Shown: positions 17,173 to 27,012, numbered from the stretch's first letter. The stretch is DNA of 32,845 bases from Gammaproteobacteria bacterium (GCA_022600955.1 JAHZJK010000015.1:1-32845); one strand, 5' to 3'. The notes: generated by a model from the letters alone, not told the origin. Numbers and translations: made by a program.

Positions 17173-17853
17173 TCCGCTGGACGCAGGTTTCTCGGCGACT
17201 TTCTGCCGCAAGTATGCCGGGGATACATTCTCGGCATCAATTGCCGCCGCCGGGTCAGCAATTGCGAGCAGAAAGCGTGCATGAGGGTGCATGACCGTCG
17301 AATCACCCGAGAAACGCGAAGCGTTAAGCTGCATCAGATCCGGGTATCGTTGCCAGCCAAATCCGGCCGCAAGTCGCTCCGTTTCGGGGTCGATGCTCAG
17401 TTCTGTAATCTCACTGAGGCTGGCCAGGCGTTCATCGCCTGTGGCGACCGGGAGGCCAGACGCGCCGCGCTGAAAGATGCCAAGATAGACTTCGCTCATG
17501 TGAGCATCTTGCGCAACCGCGACCTGTTCGGCATCAGACTCGGCAAACACCTGCGCAGCGACAACTGCCAGCGACGATACGGGTATGATCTTAACACCCG
17601 CTGCGAACGCCAATCCCTGCGCAACTGAGGCGGCGATGCGCATACCGATAAATGACCCAGGTCCGTTACCAAGCACGATCGCGTCAAGATCAGAAGTTGA
17701 AACACCTGCCTCTTCCAGTACATCGCGAATCATTGGTATCAACAGGCGAGTGTGCTCGCGCGGCTCTTCCGCGTGCCTTTCGATAATGTCGGCGCCGAGC
17801 TGAAGCGCGACGCTGCAAGCGACGGATGACGTGTCAATGGCAAGCAGGTTCAC
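17167..17853 (-). CDS. tsaB: tRNA threonylcarbamoyladenosine biosynthesis protein TsaB
   Basis: Non-catalytic partner of TsaD in making t6A37 on ANN-decoding tRNAs. It is 228 aa (E. coli 231) of the ASKHA fold. It begins MNLLAIDTSSVACSVAL, with LGNGPGSFIGMRIAASVAQGLA near 62-83. The start is GTG (17851-17853), whose last bases overlap the TGA of the upstream helicase as GTGA, so translation is coupled. The same neighbour pair (yoaA, tsaB) occurs in E. coli. Confidence 0.95.
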   Translation of the reverse strand: MNLLAIDTSSVACSVALQLGADIIERHAEEPREHTRLLIPMIRDVLEEAGVSTSDLDAIVLGNGPGSFIGMRIAASVAQGLAFAAGVKIIPVSSLAVVAAQVFAESDAEQVAVAQDAHMSEVYLGIFQRGASGLPVATGDERLASLSEITELSIDPETERLAAGFGWQRYPDLMQLNASRFSGDSTVMHPHARFLLAIADPAAAIDAENVSPAYLRQKVAEKPASSGS

Positions 17854-19769
17854 GCGACCTTGCCCTTTCGCTTGTGCACAGCAAAGAAGCTCGACACCTC
17901 GTTAAGCGCCGACGTGTATGGCATCGGCTCGAGGCATTGCAGGAACATCCTGCCGTAGCGTTTGCCTGTAATACGCGGGTCACACAATACGACGACACCG
18001 CTATCCGTTGCGTCGCGTAACAGGCGCCCTGCCCCCTGCTTTAGTGACAAGGCTGCGACAGGTAGTTGATGATCCATAAATCCATTGCCACCCTGGCGGC
18101 GAATAAATTCAAGTCGTGCCATCATTAGCGGGTCGGCCGGCGACGCGAACGGCAACTTGTCAATTGCGACGATACTCAGCGCGTCGCCTCTTACATCGAC
18201 TCCCTCCCAGAAACTACCGGTACCGAGCAACACGGCGTCGCCGATCTGGCGGAAGCGGCGCAGCAGGTCATCTCGAGGCGCATCGCCTTGAACCAGCAAC
18301 GTTCGACCGCCCAGCGCCGATGTATGCGCCGTGAACCATTTGCGTGCATTGTTCAGCGCTCGATGACTTGTGAACAGACAGAACATGCCACCCGACGTAA
18401 AGTCGAGCAGCGGTGTAACCGCTTCGAGCATTGCGCTGGTATGGTCCGCATCGGAGGGCTGCGGCAGGTCGGGCGGCAAATAGATCAGGCCATTCTGTTC
18501 GAGGGCAAACGGACTCGGAAATGTCAGGCCTGCGACGCCGCCAAGACCCATACGCGACCCGAAATGAGAAAAGTCGTCTCCAATTGCCAGCGTCGCAGAC
18601 GTAAAAATCCACGCCTGAAAATCGTTGTTGATAAGTCCGCTGAGTTTGCTCGATACATCGAGTGGCGTTAGATGCATACGAAGACTACGTGCATGAACTT
18701 CCAGCCAGCGCAAACCATCCCAGGTGTCTTCGCCTGAAAAAATAGTCAGGCGTTCAGTCAGCCCCAGCAATTGTTCATGAATTTTTTCCAACTCAATCGA
18801 GCTGTCGCCCAGTTCGGCAACCGCCACTTGAACATCATGAATGGCGTGCAGCAGAGTATCCAGCGGTCTGCGCAATTCATTGATCACATCTCCAAGCTCG
18901 TAGCGGCCCTCCTTTCGAGGCGCCGTTGCACGCAGGTCGCGGACAGCAGTCTGCAGAGCATCAACGCGTCGATTCAGGTCAGGCTGGGAATACGGCGACG
19001 TCAAGGTACTGATTTCATCAACCAGACGTTCAATTTCGCGGCTGCCAATCGAAATACCGAAAAACTGGACCGCAAGGTCCGGAATCTGGTGCGCCTCATC
19101 AAGAATAATTGCCTCGGCACCCGGCAAGAACTCCACGAACCCACTTTCCTTCATCGCCAGGTCGGCCAGCAACAAGTGATGATTCACAACAACGAGGTCG
19201 GCCTCCTGAGCCGCACGCCGCGCCTTGACGACGTGACATTTGTTGTATTCCGGGCATTTCTGGCCCAGGCAATTGTCTGCTGTCGAGGTGACCAGAGGCC
19301 ACACCGGAGAATCCTCGGGTACCTCAATCAACTCAGCTTTATCACCGCTGCCGGTCCGATAACGCCACTCCCGTACTTCGTTAAGGTCCGCCCGCAGTCC
19401 ACTTGCCGGGTCCGTGAGCTGATCGAGACGCTGTACACACAGATAGTTCGCTCGGCCTTTGAGCAGCGCCGTGGTCACCGGGCGTCCAATGGCTTTACCA
19501 ACCAGAGGCAGATCTCGATGATACAACTGGTCCTGCAGAGCTTTCGTGCCCGTACTTATGATCGTCTTGCGACCACTGAGAAGAGCCGGGATCAGGTATG
19601 CGAACGTCTTCCCGGTACCGGTACCGGCCTCGACGACCAGTTTGTCTGAATTCGCGATCGCCTCGGCGACTGCCTCGGCCATCCAGCCCTGGCCCGCGCG
19701 CGGCTGGAAACCGGGCAGGAGTGCCTTAAGTGGGCTCTGCTTGCCGAAGAATTCTGTCAGATTGGTCAC
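17850..19769 (-). CDS. yoaA: ATP-dependent helicase of the DinG/XPD family, YoaA type
   Basis: Superfamily 2 iron-sulfur helicase, 639 aa (E. coli YoaA 636; DinG 716). YoaA acts at stalled or damaged replication forks with the chi subunit of DNA polymerase III. Walker A is EAGTGTGKT (48-56). Four cysteines that would hold the 4Fe-4S cluster are C111, C167, C172 and C178 (NCLGQKCPEYNKC). The DEAH box is at 224-227, and the C-terminal motor has GTGSFWEGVDVRGD and QGAGRLLR. It starts with GTG; no strong ribosome binding site is visible. Length and tsaB neighbourhood favour YoaA over DinG. Confidence 0.93.
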   Translation of the reverse strand: MTNLTEFFGKQSPLKALLPGFQPRAGQGWMAEAVAEAIANSDKLVVEAGTGTGKTFAYLIPALLSGRKTIISTGTKALQDQLYHRDLPLVGKAIGRPVTTALLKGRANYLCVQRLDQLTDPASGLRADLNEVREWRYRTGSGDKAELIEVPEDSPVWPLVTSTADNCLGQKCPEYNKCHVVKARRAAQEADLVVVNHHLLLADLAMKESGFVEFLPGAEAIILDEAHQIPDLAVQFFGISIGSREIERLVDEISTLTSPYSQPDLNRRVDALQTAVRDLRATAPRKEGRYELGDVINELRRPLDTLLHAIHDVQVAVAELGDSSIELEKIHEQLLGLTERLTIFSGEDTWDGLRWLEVHARSLRMHLTPLDVSSKLSGLINNDFQAWIFTSATLAIGDDFSHFGSRMGLGGVAGLTFPSPFALEQNGLIYLPPDLPQPSDADHTSAMLEAVTPLLDFTSGGMFCLFTSHRALNNARKWFTAHTSALGGRTLLVQGDAPRDDLLRRFRQIGDAVLLGTGSFWEGVDVRGDALSIVAIDKLPFASPADPLMMARLEFIRRQGGNGFMDHQLPVAALSLKQGAGRLLRDATDSGVVVLCDPRITGKRYGRMFLQCLEPMPYTSALNEVSSFFAVHKRKGKVA

Positions 19770-19830
19770 GGCCCGAAGATTACACGGTTCGCGCTGTATT
19801 GGCTCCAGTGAATTGCGCTGCTAACTGGTT

Positions 19831-22800
19831 TTAGCGCTGTCCCGCAATGCGTTTCAGCAGCGACTGGTCTGCCTTGATTGTGAAGCGGAGATACGGACCG
19901 GATGCGGTGTATCGCGCCTGCTCAAAGTCCTTGTCATCGAAACCGGCGAAATTGTACCCAAGTGTCAGCCACATGTTCTTGCCAACGTTGTAACCAACAT
20001 CGGCACCAATACCGTAGTCCAGAACCTTGGATTGGTAGGAATGGTAGATGCTGGTATTGACGCCAACATCCCAGCGATCACGGAATCCATGGCGCAGGTC
20101 TACACCGATCAGGTCCGTGTAGCCAGTGTACGCTGTGCCGTCGAAATTGCTGCGCACGTACTTGAATGCATACTGCAAGGAAAGCTCGGTCGCAGCGCCA
20201 ATACGACGATTTGCATTGAAATTATTGATCAGTCGCCAACTCTTTTCGTCACTGGTCAACGTGTTCATTTCGTCGGCGATCAGGTCAACCCTGTTCAGGA
20301 ACGCCCACTTGCGATCTGCGAGACGGTAGGCCCAGCCAAATTTCAGATTTACCTGAGACAAATCACCGCCTGTGGCGCTGTCCGTCGTGAACGCCGTCAA
20401 CCCAGCTGAAAGACCGTGGCCTTCGGTCGGCTGCCGGTACCAGCCGGCCAACATGGTCAAGCGATCTTCGCGATCAGAGTCCCGAACTTCCACGCGTGCA
20501 TTGGCACTCCACAGGTTGGAGGTGTACATCGCGCCAGTATACGCGGCGAAAAAGTCCTCGTTGAACGAGCCACTGGAGAGCTCCCGATCCGAATCAAACT
20601 GGCGAGCATTTGCATCAACAAGTGACTTCGAATGGTCGACGCCAAAGTCAACTATCCAATTGTCGTTCAGCTGGAAGCCTTGAATGATACCAACGTTGGC
20701 AAACAAGCGAGGTCCAAACTCCGTCACTTCATTCGTGACGAAGGAATTAATCTGTGCCCTGCTCCACGGAGACGCCTTAACGCCGACACGTGTCATCTTG
20801 GCATCAACATCACGCCCTTCTGCATCTTCATACTCGGCGACAAGTTCGACCCCATCCAGAATCTTATAGTCGGCACCAACAACAACGCTTGTTGGATAGT
20901 CGATATTCTCGGCATCTTCGTTTAACGCAACGCTGCCGCCCAGGCGCAAGCGCATCTTGCCATCCAGTACTTTTTGCGTCAGACCAACTTCAGCGAGCTG
21001 GCTGGTCCACTTCTCACCATCGTCAAACTTGTCCTCCGCATGTGCAACACCCAGCCTCGCGGTAAACGCATCTTTCTCATAACGCACCTGCCCACGAGCC
21101 AGATTGCGAATCGCATCTGTTTGCAGGTTCTGCTGCCAGCCAGCCTCACCTTCAACACTGAATCGGTCCGAGACCTTGGCCCGTGCATCAACACCGACAC
21201 GACGAATGCCCTTGTCAGCCTCAGACTGATAGCCAAGACCAAAGCCATCATCGACTTCGCGCATGAACGCGCGGACGTCAACCTTCTCACCGTTGTGTTC
21301 GACTGAAATGCTGTGTGCGGAACCGTCTTGCTGCACGCCACCTATGATTGCCTCGGAGTCTGCAATTTCGGCTTTCAGCAAAGTCTGCTCATTAATCTGC
21401 CAACGCATGTCTACACCACTAAGGTCTGCTTCAGCACCACCACTGGCGTCATTAATATGACTGACACCAAACTCCAGCCTGTCATCGGCAAAGCTCACTG
21501 AGCCACGACCGCCTGCAACAATGTCGTCAGAACCTGCCGCAATCGACTCGTACTCCACGACGATGTAGACGGGATTGAAATCGATATCCCTGCTCGGCAC
21601 AGGTTTCTTGAAATACAGCGTTCCGCTCAGCGTATCGAGGTTGTAATCCAGAAAGCGCGCCAGGTTTTGCGTACTGAGTACAACACCTGAGTCAAAGCGA
21701 TCCCGAGTTTCAATACGCACCGAGTCACTGTTGGCGATTATGGGCGCAGCACTTAGCTGGTACAGCCCAGACGTACCGTCGCCGCGGATCTCATCGCGGT
21801 TGAAGGACTGATCAGTTTCTGCCGCAAAGACCGTATAGCCGAGAGTATCACCGCGATACTCACTCTTGAGACCATTAAATCGGCGCTGATAGCGCGCCAG
21901 GTCTGTAATCGACATGCCTGTCTCGTAGTCGCCAAACAACGCATAGAACTGGTTTCGTTCCAGCTTCACATAGAGCTTGCGCTGGCTGGCTGCCTCGAAA
22001 CGTTGCTCTGCCGTGTCAGCATAGAGCGAATAATAAGCATTGGGATCAACAACAGTATCGAAGCGGTCACGACTGTCGTCACGGTCGCGCGTAGAGTCAA
22101 ATGCGACCGTAAGCAGGTAGTCACCACGGATCGAGCCTTTGGCGAAAAATGCCACGCGTCCGTCATCATAGTATTCGTCTTCCAACCCGGCATCTTCGGC
22201 TGCGGCGACATTATCCGACAAAGTATTGTAGCCGGCGCTGCCTTCGGCGAACCCGACCAGAATCCAGTCGCGTTGAGCAGGGCTCAGCCAGGCACGTATT
22301 TCCTGTTCGCGGTAGTTTTCGAATGGCAGTACGACTGTGACCTCACCTGTTTGCGTGGTCGGCGCGAGGTCGATATAGGCTATGCCGTCAGCGTCAACCC
22401 GGTACATCGAGCCACGATCACCAATTTCAACCAACGCGTTCTTGCGATCGCGCTCTTCGTCCCAAGCGGAGCGATAAGGCGCATTAACCCTGAACTGCCC
22501 AACCATGCCCGCGCGGGATGGTTTTCCAGAGCGATCAAACAGTCGCACTGCGATGGTCGGTGTATTTTTGCCATCCGCGACCAGAGTCGAAAGCTCCGCA
22601 ACAAATTCGGCGCGGATCGGTACACCCGTATAGTGAATCGTACGACGAATGCCTTTCGCCTTGCTGCCATCCGCGTTACGAATTACCGCGCGAATCTCAT
22701 TCGCGCCGTCGACCAGGTCGACTCCTACCCATCGGGAAATCGATACGGTCCTCGCAGCATTGGTCGCAGTACTGTCCTGATTCAACTTGCTGACGCTATC

Positions 22801-25626
22801 GCCATTAATAGTTAGCTCGACTGTCTGACCCGGTTTGTGCTGTATGGATATCTTGCTTGACGCGATGGCAGGCGCGTAGTCAGCTGCCGGCAATAACATC
22901 GCGTATCCCGGTTGCAACGACTCCAGGGCCGGCTCCACTTGTGATGCTGGCATACCCGCAAGATCATTCGCGAAACGATCAACCTTGACCTTCTTCTCCA
23001 TGCCCGGAATTGCGCCAACTGTAGCTGTCTCCTTGGTACCGCTCGACTCTTGCGTTACCTCAAGAAACGACGGCTGCGTTGGACGTATGCCGGTCAGAAT
23101 CATCTCGACACGTCGATTCTTCTGGCGGCCTGCCGCCGTCGCATTGTCAGCCACCGGGTCGTCAGGACCGCGGCCTTCAACCTGGATTTTGTCGGCGCTC
23201 AGTCCCAATGCATCAGCGATGTAGAAAGCTGCCGACATTGCACGTGCATGCGACAACACGAAGTTATTAGCGAACAGATGCTGATTCCGCGGGCTAATCA
23301 GTTGACTGTCGCTATGCCCGGTCGCAGAAATCTTTACATTGCTGACGCCGCGCCAATCTTCAATGAGCGCCTCAAGCTGTAATTTATCCTGCGCCGACAA
23401 CGTATCCGACAATGTGTCAAATTTCAGATCGAGTACATATCCTTCATTTTCGAGTACCGCGGGCTCCCGCATCATGCGCGTTTCAGCTACCGGCGTAGAC
23501 TGTTTGGCCTGCATCGGAGTACTGAACTTGCCGATAGCCTTGGTTACCAATTCGCCATCTACCTGGTCTTCGATTGTTGCAACGAAGCTCAATCGGCTAT
23601 TCCAGTTTCCTTTCCGATCCGGCAGCGGAATTGACACGGAAGGTCCCATGAGATGCGGCTCGCTAACCGGCTGACCATCAATCTTGAGTGTGTTCGGTGT
23701 ATAGCTGACGCCTGTTGGCAGCACCACCATGACACCAATGTTTTCAAGAGCCACATTGCCGACACCCTCGAGGTCTATGTTGTATGCAACGTTTTGTGTG
23801 CTTTCCGTCGCGGCATTGCGCATCTCGATGTCGATCCGGCCGTGGGGCGGTTCCTTGCGACGCAGGAAAAAGTCAGCGCGTTTCATGCTGCCTCTTGAAA
23901 GCTTCACAAACTGCGCCTCAGCGCTCCCCGAATAGCCAGGTGTTTGTGCGCAACCGACAACGTCGAAATACGCTGGAACTGAAAAGGTATCGAGTTGTGC
24001 AACATGGGTGCCTGCATCTACGCCCTCAAAATGGAAGCGCCCACCAGCATCGGAAACTGCGTAGCGACCATCTTCAAGATAGACGCGGACATCTGCCACA
24101 CCCTGTTCTTCGGAAAACGTGTCCTGACCACAATCCGCTTCCAGAATGCGACCGATAATCGTACCAGTCGTCCGGAACAGGTCTTCAGTCAGGCGTATGA
24201 CAGCGGTTGATTCATTCGACAGCAGGCCACCCGCTGCGAATGCCGTCGCCGTGTTAACGAGTTCATCGTTGCGCGCGCCGCTGACAATCTCTACGACATA
24301 AAAAACCTGTGCTCGGCCCCCGACACTCAGATCTGTTACATCGAAATCGAGCGTTCTCATGTCTGTACCGATTGCAGGGTCTGCTGCAGCCGTACCATTG
24401 ACAGTAACCGAACCCGGAACAAACCGTACTCCGGCGGGCAAAGTGTCACGCACGACAATATCTGTTGCTACACCCGCTGCCGAACTGTTTTCCAGTACCA
24501 ACTCATAGCGAACAAAGTCGCCGGGTGCAGCCACTGTTGTTAGCGTACGTTTTTGCAGGAACAGCGCGGAGGCGCGCGGATCAATAGGGATATCCAGCGC
24601 GATTGAGACGTCGCCGGATTTTGTGAATGCAGCGCCGAAAGATGCCGGGCTGAGCTGCCATGGCGCACCTGGCAGCGCTTGTAGCGCCGCAATACTCGCG
24701 GAAGACGGAGCCGCGTAAGCACTTGGCGGTGTGACTACCAGGCGGTAGTCTCCGTCGGGAACTACCGGGAATCGGTACTCGCCGGCAGCGAATACATAAA
24801 GTGTGCCAGAGCTGTCGGTTGCTGTGCCGCCACTTACGATTGATGATGGGAACTGGCTAACGCCATCGTTGCCGTATACCGTTGCCGGCAATCCACTGAT
24901 TGCATCAACAATTTCAATAGTCGTGCCACTAACCACCGTTCCTGTTCGCGACTCGAAGACTCGTTGTGCCGGATCCAGTTGGGCTGTTGCTGCAGCAGTA
25001 TCTGCCGAATCGGCGGGATCGGCATAGTCAACGCTGATTGTCGACTTCGGCGCACTTTGCAGGATGCAGTCACCCGCTACGGCAACTCCGCTACCAAGCT
25101 GAATATAGCCCGCAAACACGCCCGTGTCGGGGCCCGTTTCATAAAGCTGGATAGTTTCACTATCGCCGTTATCCGTATTGCTGACTACGACAGTCGTCGT
25201 ATCGGCAACCAGGTAATCCACATTCTGATCACTGTCTGTGAGACGAATGAACGCGAACTCGCCGCTGTTATAGCTGCTCGTCGGTGACACCTGCAGAGCC
25301 TGCGTCGGGTCAATCGCAATGCCACCCAGTACTGTCGGGTTGCCCTGAGTCACGAAAGCGCCGCCCTGGAAACAGGCTGAAGGCCCCACGGTTTCCTGAT
25401 AGGTTCCCGCTCCAACAATTGCGGCGCGCGTCATTTCTACGTTCGCCGGGCTCCGGACGACCGCAGTCACGACAGATACTTCGTTACTGACAACCGTCGA
25501 TGGCTGTCCGGACAGGTCGGTGTAGCCTAGTGTCGCCTGGTTGGCAATTACCGCCCCTGGCGGGCTCGCATATGCAGCCCCCGCCACCAGAATGGTCGAT
25601 AAAACTGCGACGAAAAGACGTGTCAT
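19831..25626 (-). CDS. Giant outer-membrane protein: DUF11-like, OmpA-type and beta-barrel regions
   Basis: About 1931 aa, exported (MTRLFVAVLSTILVAGAAYA). Order of parts: an N-terminal module (PPGAVIANQATLGYTDLSG) shared with the two larger small proteins of the operon; a DUF11-type region (about 355-445; APGDFVRYELVLENSSAAGV); an SdrD-B-like fold (about 482-545, DAGGRFHFEGVDAG); a second DUF11-like region (about 585-652); an OmpA-type peptidoglycan-binding domain (about 729-845; GHSD, LSHARA, GRQKNRRVE); an Ig-like segment near 1008 (LVADGKNTPTIAVRLFD). From about 1100 a long beta-rich region follows, with GDYETGMSITDLARYQRRF and LDYNLDTLSGTLYF, ending LGYNFAGFDDKDF...GPYLRFTIKADQSL. This looks like a large barrel anchored to peptidoglycan. 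The function is unknown; surface display, export of the neighbours, or adhesion are possible. A reading from a GTG at 25803 is less likely (see leader). Confidence 0.85.
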   Translation of the reverse strand: MTRLFVAVLSTILVAGAAYASPPGAVIANQATLGYTDLSGQPSTVVSNEVSVVTAVVRSPANVEMTRAAIVGAGTYQETVGPSACFQGGAFVTQGNPTVLGGIAIDPTQALQVSPTSSYNSGEFAFIRLTDSDQNVDYLVADTTTVVVSNTDNGDSETIQLYETGPDTGVFAGYIQLGSGVAVAGDCILQSAPKSTISVDYADPADSADTAAATAQLDPAQRVFESRTGTVVSGTTIEIVDAISGLPATVYGNDGVSQFPSSIVSGGTATDSSGTLYVFAAGEYRFPVVPDGDYRLVVTPPSAYAAPSSASIAALQALPGAPWQLSPASFGAAFTKSGDVSIALDIPIDPRASALFLQKRTLTTVAAPGDFVRYELVLENSSAAGVATDIVVRDTLPAGVRFVPGSVTVNGTAAADPAIGTDMRTLDFDVTDLSVGGRAQVFYVVEIVSGARNDELVNTATAFAAGGLLSNESTAVIRLTEDLFRTTGTIIGRILEADCGQDTFSEEQGVADVRVYLEDGRYAVSDAGGRFHFEGVDAGTHVAQLDTFSVPAYFDVVGCAQTPGYSGSAEAQFVKLSRGSMKRADFFLRRKEPPHGRIDIEMRNAATESTQNVAYNIDLEGVGNVALENIGVMVVLPTGVSYTPNTLKIDGQPVSEPHLMGPSVSIPLPDRKGNWNSRLSFVATIEDQVDGELVTKAIGKFSTPMQAKQSTPVAETRMMREPAVLENEGYVLDLKFDTLSDTLSAQDKLQLEALIEDWRGVSNVKISATGHSDSQLISPRNQHLFANNFVLSHARAMSAAFYIADALGLSADKIQVEGRGPDDPVADNATAAGRQKNRRVEMILTGIRPTQPSFLEVTQESSGTKETATVGAIPGMEKKVKVDRFANDLAGMPASQVEPALESLQPGYAMLLPAADYAPAIASSKISIQHKPGQTVELTINGDSVSKLNQDSTATNAARTVSISRWVGVDLVDGANEIRAVIRNADGSKAKGIRRTIHYTGVPIRAEFVAELSTLVADGKNTPTIAVRLFDRSGKPSRAGMVGQFRVNAPYRSAWDEERDRKNALVEIGDRGSMYRVDADGIAYIDLAPTTQTGEVTVVLPFENYREQEIRAWLSPAQRDWILVGFAEGSAGYNTLSDNVAAAEDAGLEDEYYDDGRVAFFAKGSIRGDYLLTVAFDSTRDRDDSRDRFDTVVDPNAYYSLYADTAEQRFEAASQRKLYVKLERNQFYALFGDYETGMSITDLARYQRRFNGLKSEYRGDTLGYTVFAAETDQSFNRDEIRGDGTSGLYQLSAAPIIANSDSVRIETRDRFDSGVVLSTQNLARFLDYNLDTLSGTLYFKKPVPSRDIDFNPVYIVVEYESIAAGSDDIVAGGRGSVSFADDRLEFGVSHINDASGGAEADLSGVDMRWQINEQTLLKAEIADSEAIIGGVQQDGSAHSISVEHNGEKVDVRAFMREVDDGFGLGYQSEADKGIRRVGVDARAKVSDRFSVEGEAGWQQNLQTDAIRNLARGQVRYEKDAFTARLGVAHAEDKFDDGEKWTSQLAEVGLTQKVLDGKMRLRLGGSVALNEDAENIDYPTSVVVGADYKILDGVELVAEYEDAEGRDVDAKMTRVGVKASPWSRAQINSFVTNEVTEFGPRLFANVGIIQGFQLNDNWIVDFGVDHSKSLVDANARQFDSDRELSSGSFNEDFFAAYTGAMYTSNLWSANARVEVRDSDREDRLTMLAGWYRQPTEGHGLSAGLTAFTTDSATGGDLSQVNLKFGWAYRLADRKWAFLNRVDLIADEMNTLTSDEKSWRLINNFNANRRIGAATELSLQYAFKYVRSNFDGTAYTGYTDLIGVDLRHGFRDRWDVGVNTSIYHSYQSKVLDYGIGADVGYNVGKNMWLTLGYNFAGFDDKDFEQARYTASGPYLRFTIKADQSLLKRIAGQR

Positions 25627-25656
25627 CGCGGTGCAGCAGGATTCCCAGACGTGACT

Positions 25657-25770
25657 CGGGGGAAGCATCTGCTCCCCCCGAATCTGGTCAACTACACGCT
25701 CACGAAGGCGCCGCCGTGGTGGCGTACTCCCTCGCATGACCGCGTGCCGGTCGCCCTTGCGGGCGACCGG
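25657..25770 (-). promoter_or_regulatory. Two strong hairpins in the leader of the giant gene
   Basis: CCGGTCGCCC (25747-25756) pairs perfectly with GGGCGACCGG (25761-25770); on the RNA the loop is GCAA, a GNRA tetraloop. CGGGGGAAGCA (25657-25667) pairs with TGCTCCCCCCG (25670-25680) with one mismatch, and this stem covers a GGGGAG and an ATG (25666-25668) that could also start the protein. No U-run follows either stem, so they are not simple terminators. They argue that 25627-25826 is leader rather than coding. I could not match it to a known riboswitch. Confidence 0.6.
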
Positions 25771-25826
25771 ACTTGTGGTCAGCGTGTAATGTCCTTTGAA
25801 CACCGTGATACGTCCTTACACGTCTC

Positions 25827-26933
25827 TTAAGGCGTCGGATCAGGGTCAGCGATTGTGACCTGATACTGAACCGTCAAAGTCGTGCCCGCTGCAACCGTAA
25901 GGCCGCCAACGAGATCCGCCGCACCGACGCTAAGCGTCGTTCCAACGAGGTCGCAACCATCGCCATCAGCGTTGATTTCGACATCACAAGCGACCTGAGT
26001 GCCATCGTTGTACACGGCTACATCACTACCGTTATAGACCGCACCGGCAACATTGAGCTCAAGTGCAACTGCGCCGCCGAGTTCCGCGAGAACGTCATCA
26101 AGAACGACGTCATCAGCATCGGTACCGCCGCTGTTGACTACTGAAATGGTGTATTCAACAGTCGCGCCCGGAATTGGCAAGCCGCTGCCAAGGTCGTTTG
26201 CAATAACTGCATACGCTTTGGTTACTGCGAGATCAGCACTCTGAACCACCCAGCCATCAACATCAGACTCCAGGTTGTCATTGTCAGCATCGGCGAATAC
26301 GTTCTCGACTCCAGCATCAGTGTTGGCATCTTCAGTCAAGACTGTTGCGGCGCCACTACCCGGCTCACGAGCAATTGCATCGAGTTGTACACCCGCTACC
26401 TGGCCATCCAGCATTGCCAGCGCGGCATCACCGAATACGCGAATGCGGATGCTGTCATCAGCCGCCAGTGAATCGACGAACTGTGGCCCAAGCCGAACCG
26501 GGTCGTCATCTGTACCTGAGACAGGGCTGGCACTAACCGCAAAATCAACAGTCTGCATATTCGCATCGTCGGTTGAGGCACGAACAGCGCCACCCACGAG
26601 CTCATTCAGATCAATGAAGAAATCCAGCGCTGAGTTCGAATCGTTCGTCAACAGGAAGTCGAAAAATGCATCTGTTTCGCCTGGCGTCACATTAACCAAT
26701 GCGGCACCCTGCGCGACGAGGTCGAAATCGACACGACGGTCAACAACAAAGCTGACAGAGTCTGTCAGATCAGTCTGATCGATATTGTTCACGTCGTAGT
26801 CAACGGTCACAGTATTATCGATCGTCGTCCCGGCTGCGGTACCTATGGCCATTGCCTGCTGTCCAAACAGCAGCACGCCAGCCATGGCGCCTAGCCTGAA
26901 TATCAGGCCTATTTTTCCTAGTTTAGGTTTCAT
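25827..26933 (-). CDS. Exported DUF11-type protein, larger paralogue 2
   Basis: A 368-aa secreted protein. The signal peptide ends GVLLFGQQAMA, followed by the shared module IGTAAGTTIDNTVTVDYDVN. A middle beta-rich region has an acidic, calcium-loop-like stretch (ADADNDNLESDVDG). The C-terminal DUF11-type domain has PIPGATVEYTISVVNSGGTDADDVVLDDVL. It is very acidic, with no sortase, PEP-CTERM or barrel end signal. The ATG at 26931-26933 has AGGAG seven bases upstream; an ATG nine codons earlier lacks one. It has the same architecture as the gene at 27513-28526. Likely periplasmic or cell-surface; function unknown. Confidence 0.85.
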   Translation of the reverse strand: MKPKLGKIGLIFRLGAMAGVLLFGQQAMAIGTAAGTTIDNTVTVDYDVNNIDQTDLTDSVSFVVDRRVDFDLVAQGAALVNVTPGETDAFFDFLLTNDSNSALDFFIDLNELVGGAVRASTDDANMQTVDFAVSASPVSGTDDDPVRLGPQFVDSLAADDSIRIRVFGDAALAMLDGQVAGVQLDAIAREPGSGAATVLTEDANTDAGVENVFADADNDNLESDVDGWVVQSADLAVTKAYAVIANDLGSGLPIPGATVEYTISVVNSGGTDADDVVLDDVLAELGGAVALELNVAGAVYNGSDVAVYNDGTQVACDVEINADGDGCDLVGTTLSVGAADLVGGLTVAAGTTLTVQYQVTIADPDPTP

Positions 26934-26960
26934 CACGGTACTCCTTACCTTCTTTTCCAT

Positions 26961-27012
26961 GCCGGATCATTCCGGCGATTGCTAATGCGAAAGCTTGCCG
27001 AAGCAAGCTTTC
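26961..27012 (-). promoter_or_regulatory. Intercistronic hairpin pair with a UUCG tetraloop
   Basis: GAAAGCTTGC (26989-26998) and GCAAGCTTTC (27003-27012) form a perfect 10-pair stem; on the RNA the loop is UUCG closed by C-G, a very stable tetraloop. It begins inside the stop codon of the small gene. A second stem, GCCGGA (26961-26966) with TCCGGC (26971-26976), follows. There is no U-run, so a 3'-end stability or processing element is more likely than a terminator. Confidence 0.7.

Noticed and set aside
18771..19649. Plus-strand open frame of 292 codons opposite the helicase
   Set aside because: It is fully antisense to yoaA, which has intact motor motifs; the plus-strand translation shows no domain or export signal.
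22003..22815. Plus-strand open frame of 270 codons opposite the giant outer-membrane gene
   Set aside because: Shadow of the minus-strand coding frame; no recognisable motif and no ribosome binding site.
25627..25803. 59 extra N-terminal codons for the giant protein from a GTG
   Set aside because: The segment would bury the signal peptide, is arginine-rich without family resemblance, and contains two strong hairpins. AAGGA before the GTG keeps it possible, so the doubt is recorded.
25627..25826. Known riboswitch (cyclic di-GMP, manganese, glycine types)
   Set aside because: The conserved core bases of these classes could not be found; only generic stems are visible.
26989..27012. UUCG hairpin as a rho-independent terminator
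   Set aside because: No U-run follows on the minus strand, and a gene with a strong ribosome binding site lies just downstream.
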